Source: Desulfatitalea sp. BRH_c12
Lineage (GTDB): Bacteria; Desulfobacterota; Desulfobacteria; Desulfobacterales; Desulfosarcinaceae
Direction of reading: 5' to 3'
DNA: 32,945 nucleotides
Assembly (NCBI GenBank): GCA_000961655.1
Contig: LADR01000030.1
Location: 1-32,945, forward strand
The first letter of the stretch is position 1. Each line of letters opens with the position of its first letter. A model generated the notes under the pieces. That model did not search any database. It was given only the letters and a program-made list of their open reading frames with translations, and was not told where the DNA came from. Below are positions 23,878 through 32,250 of the stretch, piece by piece. Position numbers and translations under genes: made by a program.

Positions 23878-25877
23878 TGGAACTGAAAGCGCATGATATG
23901 ACAACGACATGTAAAACCACGCTCAAGGTTGGCGATGTGCTCAACAATAAATGGGTGGTTCTCAACTTCATCGGCAAGGGCGGGATGGGAGAAGTCTATC
24001 GGGCGCACCAGAGCAATCTAGATCGCGATGTGGCGATCAAAGTCGTTTCACGGGAATTGCTTGAATCCATTGACGAGGGCGATGAAGAGGCCGAAACCCT
24101 GCTCCAGCGGTTCAGGCGGGAGGTTCAGGCCATGGCTCAGATTCGGCACCCGAATATTTTGCAGGTCTTCGACCACGATGCCATTACCGTAAAAAAATGT
24201 GATCAAGACGCCTCCATAGAGTACATCGCCATGGAATACATTCCCGGCGGGTCTCTTAGAGACACCATGTCGGAGGAAGGCTTCTATCCGAAGGAGGATC
24301 TTTTCATAGCATGGGTGAAACGGTATTTCTTGCCGGTGCTCACAGGTATGATGGCGCTGCATGATAATGGCATCGTGCACCGCGATCTTAAGCCGGAAAA
24401 TATCCTCATGGACCGGGGTACGCCCAAAATCGCCGATTTCGGTCTGGCGCGTTCGAGCCGGCTGAAGCCGGTAACCCAATCCATGGACGTGAAAGGCTCG
24501 CCGCATTACATGTCGCCGGAACATTTTTTCGATTTCAAACGAGCCGACCAGCGCGCCGATGTCTATTCCTTGGGCAAGATGCTCTTTGAAGCGGTTGACG
24601 GCAAAATCAAATCCGGAACGACGCCGTTTAAAAGCGCAAAGCTGGCCAGAACCGAATCGCCTTTATTCCAGGAGTTGGATCGAATCATTCAAAAGGCCAC
24701 GGCCGAGAGCAGAGACGAACGAACGGAATCCGTCCGGGACTTGCTCGGACAGCTTGAACGCGTGATCCACGGGTTGGCGTCCGATAAAGCGGATGCGAAA
24801 TCTCCTCGGCAACGATCAGCGTCCCTATTTACGAAACCGAGATGGATATGGACAGGTATCATTGTCGCCGTGTTGTCGGTCATGTCGATGGCCGTCTGGC
24901 ATTTTTTTGGTGAACCCGGATTGGGTCCACCGAAGGACAGCCTTTCGACATCTACCGACCGGCATCCAGCCAAGGCAAACCCTGGTGGCGAGACCACTAC
25001 AAGACCGACAGACGCCGAAAAGGATACATTCGCGTCTGAGCACCTTGGAAAACAGTACCTCATCCGAGGGGGAACATTTTCGATCCCTGCGGTATTGGAT
25101 GGGAGCAGCGATCAATCGATCCAGGTCGAACCGTTTTACATGGACGAGTTTTTCGTTACCAACCAGCAGTTCGTCGATTTTTTGAATCACAATCTTTCAC
25201 AAATCAGCATAGAAAGCGGTGTGGTGAAAGGCATTGGTGCAAACTGGTTCTTGCTGGGAGAGGTGCGCGCGGGATACGAGCCGATTGTCTACCGAAGCAA
25301 TGAATTTCATGTCAGTGATCCGGCCTATGCCTCTAATCCTGCTTTGCGCGTTACCGGTTATGGCGCTTCGGCCTTTGCAAACTACTTCGGCAAACGATTG
25401 CCGACGGAGGTGGAAATGCTTTTTGCAATGGTCAAGGTCGAGGACAGCTCGGAAGTGAATGCAGAACCCTCAGCGGAAGTAGGTACGCAGCCGATGGGGG
25501 GCATGATGCGGATGATGGGAGACTGGCAGGGGGAAAACTGGAGTAGCGTTTCTCCTGAGCCGAGTCCGAGCGCCAAAGACCAAGCTGAACCAAAGCGCTC
25601 CGATTTTCTGTTATCAGCCGCATCTTTTTCTCCGAACCTGTTGGGCATAAAGGGGCTCAACCATGAGATCGGCGAATGGGTTTATATAGAGGGACTGGTC
25701 CAGCCATCCGGAGACTCCTCGACAACAAATCGCTATGCGGTTATCGGTGGCGTTGAGGGGGCTCCGAAGGATAATAATTCTTTACCCGCGGTCGTTGTGC
25801 GTTTCCCCTGGGAAGGATTCGAGGAGATTGGTTTTAGGACTGTAAAGAGCACCGCTGTCGACAATTCGGCGGAATGA
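23877..25877 (+). CDS. Membrane Ser/Thr protein kinase with FGE/SUMF1-like outer domain
   Basis: A 666-residue protein. Residues about 27-300 are a Hanks-type kinase with Gly-loop GKGGMG (33-38), Lys55 (VAIK), catalytic HRDLKPEN (168-175), DFG (187-189) and YMSPEH (211-216), so it should be active. One transmembrane helix (about 323-345) leads to an outer region. Residues 390-655 match the formylglycine-generating-enzyme/SUMF1 fold: FYMDEFFVTNQQFVDFLNH, FANYFGKRLPTEVEMLFA and the final FEEIGFRTVK. That region contains no Cys, so the FGE reaction is impossible and a sensing or binding role is likely. A Met-rich insert (MGGMMRMMGDW, 540-550) is present. The GTG start at 23877 is chosen by overlap; an ATG at 23898 is possible. 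Confidence 0.9.
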   Translation: MELKAHDMTTTCKTTLKVGDVLNNKWVVLNFIGKGGMGEVYRAHQSNLDRDVAIKVVSRELLESIDEGDEEAETLLQRFRREVQAMAQIRHPNILQVFDHDAITVKKCDQDASIEYIAMEYIPGGSLRDTMSEEGFYPKEDLFIAWVKRYFLPVLTGMMALHDNGIVHRDLKPENILMDRGTPKIADFGLARSSRLKPVTQSMDVKGSPHYMSPEHFFDFKRADQRADVYSLGKMLFEAVDGKIKSGTTPFKSAKLARTESPLFQELDRIIQKATAESRDERTESVRDLLGQLERVIHGLASDKADAKSPRQRSASLFTKPRWIWTGIIVAVLSVMSMAVWHFFGEPGLGPPKDSLSTSTDRHPAKANPGGETTTRPTDAEKDTFASEHLGKQYLIRGGTFSIPAVLDGSSDQSIQVEPFYMDEFFVTNQQFVDFLNHNLSQISIESGVVKGIGANWFLLGEVRAGYEPIVYRSNEFHVSDPAYASNPALRVTGYGASAFANYFGKRLPTEVEMLFAMVKVEDSSEVNAEPSAEVGTQPMGGMMRMMGDWQGENWSSVSPEPSPSAKDQAEPKRSDFLLSAASFSPNLLGIKGLNHEIGEWVYIEGLVQPSGDSSTTNRYAVIGGVEGAPKDNNSLPAVVVRFPWEGFEEIGFRTVKSTAVDNSAE

Positions 25878-26674
25878 GTGAGAAGGCAAGGACAATGAGA
25901 ATAGCGGTGATATCTGACATTCATGGCAACCTGGAGGCACTTGTCCGCTGCCTGGATGATATCGAGCGATCAGGTGTCGACCAAATTGTCAACTTGGGAG
26001 ACGCCGTCGGGTATGGTCCACAACCGGAGGAGGTCCTCGTTCTGTTGGGAAAAATGGGTATTGCCAATCTTCTTGGCAATCATGAACTGGCGGTGATCGA
26101 CAAGGTCCATCGTAACGATTTTTCACCGGAAGCAATTATATCGTTGGAGCAGACCCTGAAATATCTTACACCTGCGTCTTTTCTCTACATTAAAAACCTT
26201 CCGTACTATCGGGAAATGGATGGAGCGCTGATGGTACACGGCTGTCCGCCCGATTTGCCGACAATCTACCTGAACCATATGAGTTTTTCAGAGATTAAAG
26301 AAACCTTTGCATCCAATAGTTTCGATATCGCCTTTGCCGGACATACCCACCGCCTGATGCTCATGGGTTATGATGGAAAGGATCTTCAATTCGATCCATT
26401 GCAGCAGGTAACCATTAAACTCGAACCGGATTGTCGGTATATCGTCAATGTCGGCGCTGTCGGACAGCCCAGGGATGGCGATCCGCGTGCAAAATACGTG
26501 ATTTGGGACAGTCATCGCAACACCCTTGAGATAAAGCGAGTGGCGTATGATATATCTCGAACGGCGGACTTAATTATTAAGCGCGGTTTTCTCCGAAGGG
26601 ATGCGGATAGGCTTTATACGGGGGATGCTCCCGGACCCCACCGACTTTATCGATTGGCGTCTTGCGATAGATAG
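25874..26674 (+). CDS. Calcineurin-like metallophosphoesterase
   Basis: A 266-residue phosphoesterase with all metal motifs of the PP2A/YfcE-like superfamily: DIHGN (Asp15, His17), GD (Asp43), GNHE (Asn69, His70), His122 in MVHGCPPD and GHTH (His157, His159). The fold is soluble and cytoplasmic. The ATG at 25874 overlaps the kinase stop by four bases; a start at 25895 (MRIAVISD), the usual family start, is also possible. Tight coupling to a Ser/Thr kinase suggests that it reverses the kinase's phosphorylation (inference). Other members hydrolyse phosphodiesters or nucleotides. Confidence 0.9.
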   Translation: MSEKARTMRIAVISDIHGNLEALVRCLDDIERSGVDQIVNLGDAVGYGPQPEEVLVLLGKMGIANLLGNHELAVIDKVHRNDFSPEAIISLEQTLKYLTPASFLYIKNLPYYREMDGALMVHGCPPDLPTIYLNHMSFSEIKETFASNSFDIAFAGHTHRLMLMGYDGKDLQFDPLQQVTIKLEPDCRYIVNVGAVGQPRDGDPRAKYVIWDSHRNTLEIKRVAYDISRTADLIIKRGFLRRDADRLYTGDAPGPHRLYRLASCDR

Positions 26675-26691
26675 CAAAGGAGAATCGTTGC

Positions 26692-26757
26692 ATGGAAACC
26701 GTTCAAAAAATTTAGAGTTAGCAACCTCGACTGCGCCGCCTGCGCGGCCAAGATTGA
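26692..26757 (+). pseudogene. 5' remnant of a P1B ATPase or other HMA-domain gene
   Basis: ATG at 26692 follows AAAGGAG by nine bases, 17 bases after the phosphoesterase stop. After an A-run (six A where five would keep the frame) it reads FRVSNLDCAACAAKIEQ, the typical start of an HMA metal-binding domain. At 26758 the sequence switches abruptly to a copy of the Spy-like gene leader. The rest of the gene was lost in the duplication/deletion event. Confidence 0.75.
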
Positions 26758-26828
26758 GCAACCATGGTGCCATGGGCATTCGCTTTCAATTGAAAACCAA
26801 CACGACGGAGGTAAGAAATTCATGAAAA
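26758..26828 (+). repeat. Direct repeat, copy 2 of the Spy-like leader
   Basis: Same 71 bases as 22744-22814 with one mismatch. It carries the GGAGG ribosome site and the first codons of the Spy-like gene, and joins them to a fragment of the 106-residue gene. Confidence 0.95.
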
Positions 26829-26965
26829 AGGAATTGAAAAACACCGGGCGTTATTACATCGCCAAAATTGTGGAAAAACACGGCCGCATCATCGATGAAG
26901 TCCTAATCGACAAACAATGCGGAACGATTCGGTCGCTTCGAGGCAAAACCGATGCCGGGGGCTGA
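26822..26965 (+). pseudogene. 47-codon chimera: Spy-like start joined to the 106-aa gene's 3' half
   Basis: The first three codons come from the Spy-like gene, then ELKNTGRYYIAKIVEKHGR and IDEVLIDKQCGTIRSLRGK follow the C-terminal half of the 106-residue protein. The Spy-like body, SHOCT gene and N-terminal half have been deleted. The frame is open with a good ribosome site, so the short protein may still be made and may keep the domain that accompanies the kinase. Confidence 0.7.
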
Positions 26966-26973
26966 AAGCGACA

Positions 26974-28953
26974 ATGGCGCTGCAGGCATATGAAATGACA
27001 ACTTCATGTAAAACCACCTTCAAGGTCGGCGATGTGCTCAATAATAAGTGGGTGATCCTCGGCTTCATCGGCAAGGGCGGGATGGGAGAAATCTATCGGG
27101 CGCACCAGATCAACCTGAATCGCGATGTGGCGATCAAAGTCGTTTCACGGGAATGGCTCGAATCCATCGATGAAGGCGACGAAGAGGCCGAAACCCTGCT
27201 CCAGCGGTTCAGACGGGAGGTCCAGGCCATGGCCCAAATACGCCACCCTAACATTCTGCAGGTGTTTGACCATGACGCCATCACTATTAAAAAGTGCGAG
27301 CAAGACACGCCCCTCGAATACTTCGCCATGGAATACATCCCCGGCGGGTCTCTTAGAGACACCATGTCTGAGGAAGGCTTCTATCCGGAGGAGGATCTTT
27401 TCATAGCCTGGGTGAAACAGTATTTTTTACCGGCACTGACGGGTGTGATGGCACTGCACGAAAACGGTATTGTGCACCGCGATCTTAAACCTGAAAATAT
27501 CCTCATAGATCGGGGTACGCCCAAAATCGCCGATTTCGGTCTGGCGCGTTCGAGCCGGCTGAAGCCGGTAACCCAATCCATGGACGTGAAAGGCTCGCTG
27601 CATTATATGTCTCCGGAGCATTTTTTCGATTTCAAAGGGGCCGGGCAGCGCGCGGATGTCTATTCCCTGGGGAAAATACTCTTTGAAGCCGTTGACGGCA
27701 AAATCAAATCCGGGACGACGCCGTTTAAAAGCGCAAAGCTGGTCAAAACCGCATCGCCCTTTTTTGAAGAGTTGAATCGAATCATTCAAATGGCTACGGC
27801 CGAGAGCAGAGACGCGCGGACGGAATCCGTTCGGGACTTGCTCGGACAACTTGAACGCGTCATCCATGGATTGGCCTTTCAAAAACAGGCGGAAAAATCA
27901 TCCGGGCTTCATACCACTTTGCTTTTTAAGAAACGGAGATGGACATGGGCCGGTATTATTGTGGCGGTGCTGTCGGTCATGTCGATGACCGTCTGGCACC
28001 TTATAGGCGAACCCGGCTTGACCTCGCACAAGGGCGATCCATCCACCGGCCGGCACCAAATAGAAATAATGCAAGGGAACAGGACAAACGCGGAAACAGC
28101 TATTACCAGGGATGAATCCTTTGCGTCGGAACACCTTGGCAAACAGCACCTCATTCAAGGGGGAGTGTTTACGATTCCAGCTGCCGTGGATGAAAGTGAG
28201 GAGCAGTCCCTCCGGATCGATCCATTTTATATGGATGATTTCTTCGTCACAAATCAGCAGTTTGTGGAGTTTCTGAATCACAACCTTGCACGGATCACCG
28301 TTGAAAGCGGTGTGGTGAAAGGCAGAGGCGCAAACTGGTTCCTGCTGGGCGAAGTGCGCACAGGATACGAGCCGATCATCTACCGGAATAACGAGTTTCA
28401 CATAGGCGATCCGGCATATGCCTCCAGCCCTGTTCTGCGGGTTACCGGCTATGGTGCTTCGGCATTCGCAAACTATTTTGGCAGGCGACTGCCGACCGGG
28501 TTGGAGATGCTCTATGCAATGGTAAAGGGGGCGGAAAATTCTAAAAACCCTGCGGAACCACCCAAAGATTCGATCGCCGAACCACAAAGTGGCATGATGC
28601 AGATGATGGGAGATCGGAATAACGAAACGAGAGTGGACAACCGGCCCGAAACTTCGGCGGAACGCATTTCCTCAGATTACCTTCTATCTGCCGCATCCTA
28701 TACCCCAAACCTGCTGGGAATTAAGGGACTGAACCACGAAATCGGCGAATGGGTTTACACAAGACCGGCCAAACCCTCCTTAGAACCTTTAGAGGCGAAC
28801 CTATTTGCGGTCATCGGCGGCACCGAGGGCGCACCCGAAGATCAATATTCTTTGCCAGCGATCGTTGAGCGTTTCCCCTGGGAGGGGTTCGAGGAGATTG
28901 GGTTCAGAACTGCCAAAAACGCTGCGACCGGTGATTCAGCGGAAAAGGGATGA
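26974..28953 (+). CDS. Second membrane Ser/Thr kinase with FGE/SUMF1-like outer domain
   Basis: A 659-residue paralogue of the kinase at 23877, nearly identical in the kinase domain (GKGGMG, VAIK, HRDLKPEN, DFG, YMSPEH all kept). One difference is Leu for Pro in KGSLHYMSPEH. The transmembrane helix reads WAGIIVAVLSVMSMTVWH. The outer domain keeps FYMDDFFVTNQQFVEFLNH, FANYFGRRLPTGLEMLYA and FEEIGFRTAK, again without Cys, but the linkers have diverged (Met-rich SGMMQMMGDR). I chose the ATG at 26974 (MALQAYEM), nine bases after the upstream stop; a start further upstream would overlap the 47-codon frame. Divergence outside and conservation inside suggest the same target with a different signal. 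Confidence 0.9.
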   Translation: MALQAYEMTTSCKTTFKVGDVLNNKWVILGFIGKGGMGEIYRAHQINLNRDVAIKVVSREWLESIDEGDEEAETLLQRFRREVQAMAQIRHPNILQVFDHDAITIKKCEQDTPLEYFAMEYIPGGSLRDTMSEEGFYPEEDLFIAWVKQYFLPALTGVMALHENGIVHRDLKPENILIDRGTPKIADFGLARSSRLKPVTQSMDVKGSLHYMSPEHFFDFKGAGQRADVYSLGKILFEAVDGKIKSGTTPFKSAKLVKTASPFFEELNRIIQMATAESRDARTESVRDLLGQLERVIHGLAFQKQAEKSSGLHTTLLFKKRRWTWAGIIVAVLSVMSMTVWHLIGEPGLTSHKGDPSTGRHQIEIMQGNRTNAETAITRDESFASEHLGKQHLIQGGVFTIPAAVDESEEQSLRIDPFYMDDFFVTNQQFVEFLNHNLARITVESGVVKGRGANWFLLGEVRTGYEPIIYRNNEFHIGDPAYASSPVLRVTGYGASAFANYFGRRLPTGLEMLYAMVKGAENSKNPAEPPKDSIAEPQSGMMQMMGDRNNETRVDNRPETSAERISSDYLLSAASYTPNLLGIKGLNHEIGEWVYTRPAKPSLEPLEANLFAVIGGTEGAPEDQYSLPAIVERFPWEGFEEIGFRTAKNAATGDSAEKG

Positions 28954-29015
28954 TGAAATAAAAACCGCGGTGGTTTCGGCATGCATTGAAATCTGAAAGG
29001 CAAAAAGGGGCACCG

Positions 29016-29546
29016 ATGTTAGAAAAAAATCCGTTTCTATGGATTATAGCGAGCGCCTTTGTGGGGGCCTTTGTGATCCATCCATTTATCATGATTCTTG
29101 CAGAAGTTATGGTACCGGTAGCGCATGGTGCGGATACGGACCCAAAATTCTGGGAGAGTATCCAGATGGCTTTTTCATTTTCAATGCTACCCTGGACTTT
29201 CGGATTTGCCACAATGGGCGGTTTCACTGGATGGATCCTATTCAGAATGCAGTCAGCATTGACTGAAGAAAAAAAACTTCAAGGAGCAATGGAACTTGCC
29301 GGCGCCGCCTGCCATGAACTGAATCAGCCGATGCAGGTCATTCTCAATTGCGCGGAAATCATGAGCAGCCAATTGCGCGAACAGGATGATTTGCGCCTGT
29401 ATGCAGATGAAATGATCTCTCAAATCCTACGCATGGATAAGATTTTAAAGAAAACCACGAGAATTACCAAGTACAGAACTGTCAAATATGTAAAGGGACG
29501 AATTATCGACATCGATAAGGCATCTGACTCTGATTTAATGATATGA
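29016..29546 (+). CDS. Two-helix membrane protein with HisKA domain but no ATPase domain
   Basis: A 176-residue protein. ATG at 29016 follows AAAAGGGG; a frame from 28986 is less likely. Two membrane helices (about 8-32 and 58-77) enclose a short periplasmic loop, with the motif VIHPFIMI in helix 1. A HisKA-type dimerisation/phospho-acceptor helix follows: AACHELNQPMQVILNCAEIM with His100. The protein ends (RIIDIDKAS) before any HATPase domain, and no ATPase frame follows; instead the next gene starts within its stop. It therefore cannot phosphorylate itself and may be a phosphotransfer or dimerisation partner of another kinase (inference). Confidence 0.75.
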   Translation: MLEKNPFLWIIASAFVGAFVIHPFIMILAEVMVPVAHGADTDPKFWESIQMAFSFSMLPWTFGFATMGGFTGWILFRMQSALTEEKKLQGAMELAGAACHELNQPMQVILNCAEIMSSQLREQDDLRLYADEMISQILRMDKILKKTTRITKYRTVKYVKGRIIDIDKASDSDLMI

Positions 29547-30418
29547 AAAAATGCCGTAGCAACAACCTGCTCCAACGAATTTTCAGGATATGTCCCCATT
29601 GCGGGTGTCGCAATATTGGTTTCCGGCGGCGGTTAATCGATCACACCATTGCTGGCGGGCTGTTGGGGTTTTTGATTCTTCATCCGTTGTCAATAATAGC
29701 CCATAATTTTTTTAGCTTGGATTTGGCGCAAGCCTGGAAAGCTTTGGGAGCATCTTTATCTTACGAACACATCACCATGACGATTTATTTTACTCTGATC
29801 GGTTCCATATTAGGGATAATACATGGAATCTATATCCATTTCATTTACAAGCTTAACGAAGAAATCCGGCGGCAATCCATCACGGATGAACTCACAGGGC
29901 TGTACAACCGCAGGTTTTTCATCAATCGACTCGATCAGGAAACAGCACGTGCCCAGCGTTACAGACATCCCCTTTCCCTGCTCATGGTCGATATCGATTT
30001 TTTTAAAAACTTCAATGATAAGCATGGCCATCCGGCGGGCGATGAACTCCTGAGACGATTGGGAACACTGTTACGCGACATGATCCGGGGGTCCGACTTC
30101 GCAGCGCGTTACGGAGGCGAGGAATTCGCAATCGTGATGCCGGAAACCGATGCCGAAATGGCCTGTGAAATTGCACAAAGGATTTGCGTTTTAGTCTCGG
30201 ATCACCCATTCAGGCACCGGGAGACCCAGCCAGGAGGAAGGGTGACCGTCAGTATCGGCATGGCCGGGCTCCCGGGTGATGCCCAAGAAATGGAGCAATT
30301 GATTCAAAGTGCAGACCAGGCGCTCTATAAGGCTAAAACAAAAGGAAAAAACCAGGTGTGCAAATTCAATTCCGAATGGTCGACGGGCACAAACGTAATC
30401 GCTTTCAAGTGTGTATAA
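29543..30418 (+). CDS. Membrane diguanylate cyclase (GGDEF)
   Basis: A 291-residue protein starting with ATG overlapping the previous stop (ATGA). A Cys cluster (CPHCGC, residues 17-22) that may bind zinc is followed by two membrane helices (about 34-53 and 78-101) with the motif LILHPLSII, like the HP motif in the preceding protein. The GGDEF domain starts at DELTGLYNRR (115-124), has VDIDFFKNFNDKHGHPAGDE, active site RYGGEEF (189-195) and an intact RGSD inhibitory site (182-185). It should make cyclic di-GMP with product inhibition. Coupling with the HisKA protein suggests a shared membrane signal. Confidence 0.92.
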   Translation: MKKCRSNNLLQRIFRICPHCGCRNIGFRRRLIDHTIAGGLLGFLILHPLSIIAHNFFSLDLAQAWKALGASLSYEHITMTIYFTLIGSILGIIHGIYIHFIYKLNEEIRRQSITDELTGLYNRRFFINRLDQETARAQRYRHPLSLLMVDIDFFKNFNDKHGHPAGDELLRRLGTLLRDMIRGSDFAARYGGEEFAIVMPETDAEMACEIAQRICVLVSDHPFRHRETQPGGRVTVSIGMAGLPGDAQEMEQLIQSADQALYKAKTKGKNQVCKFNSEWSTGTNVIAFKCV

Positions 30419-31018
30419 TCGCCAGACGGCAGCTTTATCCAGGTTAACAGGATTCCCAGTAAAGCTACAATAATATGATAAGCTGTGGGCTGCCGAAACT
30501 TTGGAAGTTTTATGATTACACACCAGTTACAGGCCTTCTTGTAATAAGTGAAAATTCAGGTTAATTCCGATTCTTTCTTGATCGGTGCAAGATGAGTTCG
30601 AAAAAGTTTGGAAAACAAGTCCGATTTCAGCTGTGTCTCCTGGATTGTTGTGATTAGGTCGAGAATAGGCATTAAACGGCTTGCCTTGATTATGCGGTTT
30701 TTATTCTCTTATTACAGGTTTTCTCGGGCCTGTGTTATGAGTTGAATATCAAAGCTGTTACTGCCATTCCAGTCCCAGGTATATGGGACCGATTTCTAAG
30801 CAACGAAATAGCCGGATGATTCACCCCGTGAGCGGTCGGTCAATTGACGCTTATATCAACCACCAGATATTCCTCAGTAACGCTTGAATTAGGTGCTTCA
30901 CGACTACCAACATGAGGATAATGTATCCTCTGCCATTCTTAAGATTCAAGTCAGCTTTGCCTTGCCTCATAGGATTATCAATTTTCGAAGACCAGGGCTG
31001 ACAGCTTTGTCTCCAAAA
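30419..31018. other. Non-coding stretch, probably degraded DNA
   Basis: About 600 bases without a reading frame I can support. A minus-strand frame at 30851-31117 overlaps the inverted depolymerase tail and has no recognisable sequence. No clear terminator follows the diguanylate cyclase gene. A small inverted repeat TGTCT-CCAAA-AGACA sits at the right edge (31008-31022), next to the inversion breakpoint. Confidence 0.5.
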
Positions 31019-31177
31019 GACATTGGTCGAAACTGTTCTGATCAGCGGCATGGGCCATGGTACGCCGATCGATCCAGGTGATGGAGACAGCCAGTGTGGA
31101 ACGGCAGGGCCCTTCATTCTGGATGTCGGAACTTGCTCCAGCTTTCACATAATAAAATTCTGGGGTCTCGATTTGTC
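31019..31177 (+). pseudogene. Inverted 3' tail of the PHB-depolymerase-like gene
   Basis: On the plus strand this reads LVETVLISGMGHGTPIDPG, SQCGTAGPFILDVGTCSS and FHIIKFWGL, which is the C-terminal end of PHB-depolymerase-type esterases including the catalytic-His region (GMGHG). The rest of the gene is on the opposite strand immediately to the right. The segment is bounded by GACA (31019-31022) and its complement TGTC (31174-31177), consistent with a small local inversion. Confidence 0.8.
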
Positions 31178-32046
31178 GCCGTTGTTGTTTTTATATAGCT
31201 TGTGCTCATGGCCGTTGATCGTGTCTATTAGGTCCGGTATCTGGTCGATCCCTAGTACATTGGTCCATTGGTCTACTAACTCCTGTTGGGCCGCCGGGTT
31301 AACGGTGGTATCGTTCGTGCCTTGCCAAATGGACACGCGTGGGAACGATCCATTGTGGCTCGATGCATTGCGCACAAGATTGCCCCAGGCATCAGGGCTT
31401 AAATCCTTCATCGGCACAAGCTGACCCTGTACCAGGCTGACTCCACATTGCCCCAAGGCCTCTGCTACATTCGTGGCACATCTATATGGAACTCCGCAAT
31501 GATCGCTCCGGCAGCAAACATGTCCGGATAGGCTGCCAGCATTACGGACGCCATCCCACCACCTGCCGACAAGCCGGTAACAAAAACCTTTTGCGGATCG
31601 ATGCCGGTATCGGACGCCATCTTGTCAATCATTTGTCGAATCGACAAGGCTTCACCCTGGTCGCGCTCGCTGTCATTCGGCTGAAACCAATTGAAACATT
31701 GTGATGTATTGTTAGCATCCTTTTGTTGCGGCAGTAGTAGCGCGAATTGGTGAGTATCGGCGAATCTGATCCAACCCGTCTCGTCATCATAATCGGCGGC
31801 TTGCTGATTGCAGCCATGCAATGCCACGACAAGTGGCCGGGAGGGTTCGAGATTCTCCGGCACATATATGCACATTTTCAAGTTGCCGGGATTGGAGCCG
31901 AATCCTGATACTTCGGTCAGTCGTTCACCACAGCTGGATAAAGGATTTTTATCATTTCTGCATTGTGGCCACCAAGGAAACCAAGTGCACCAAAAGCTGG
32001 CGGCTGAAGCCTTCATAGGTAGTATTAGGAGCAGTATTATGACCAA
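31178..32046 (-). pseudogene. PHB-depolymerase-like esterase, frameshifted, lacking its tail
   Basis: The reading starts at a TTG (32046) inside a hydrophobic signal-like stretch ([15 protein letters not shown]). The mature part has the family's LVVALHGCNQQAADYDDETG oxyanion region, the GLSAGGGM lipase box and IIA; one missing G near 31488 then shifts the frame. It continues GVPYRCATNVAEALGQCGVS and WQGTNDTTVNPAAQQELVDQ (catalytic Asp region) up to NGHEHKLYKNNNGD, where it meets the inverted tail at 31177. Esterases of this class cleave polyhydroxyalkanoates or related esters outside the cytoplasm. With a frameshift and the His of the triad on the other strand, the gene is dead. Its start may also have been lost at the junction with the GGDEF fragment. 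Confidence 0.85.
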
Positions 32047-32105
32047 TGTGGCCAGCCAGCAGTTACACCGTTTTGGGTAGGCTGAAACGTGATACTCAGA
32101 AAATT

Positions 32106-32250
32106 TCCAATGCGCGCCACCAAATCGGATGCGCGCACCGCCGCCTTCAGCCGTCCCGCAACGGCCACGAGCAGTTTGTCGCCCATCTCATGCCCATAGG
32201 TGTCATTGACATGCTTGAACTTGTCTAAATCGAAAAAGAAAAGAGTTATG
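32106..32250 (-). pseudogene. GGDEF-domain fragment
   Basis: Minus-strand codons read [40 protein letters not shown] and SDLVARIG, the first half of a GGDEF domain that stops exactly before the catalytic GDEF. On one side it is cut by the insertion sequence, on the other by the junction with the depolymerase gene. It is unrelated in detail to the cyclase at 29543. Confidence 0.8.

Noticed and set aside
26757-26772. Sigma-54-like motif on the minus strand in the duplicated leader
   Set aside because: It arose by copying 22744-22814 and points antisense into the phosphoesterase gene; not listed as a working promoter.
30851-31117. Minus-strand 88-codon frame
   Set aside because: It runs across the inverted depolymerase tail in antisense and shows no family features or ribosome site.
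31008-31169. Direct GTCTC repeats at 31009-31013 and 31165-31169 near the inversion ends
   Set aside because: Direct repeats cannot drive an inversion; the GACA/TGTC inverted pair explains the breakpoints better.
31023-31424. Plus-strand 133-codon frame as an intact new protein
   Set aside because: Only its first 50 codons are meaningful (inverted esterase tail); the rest is antisense to the esterase gene.
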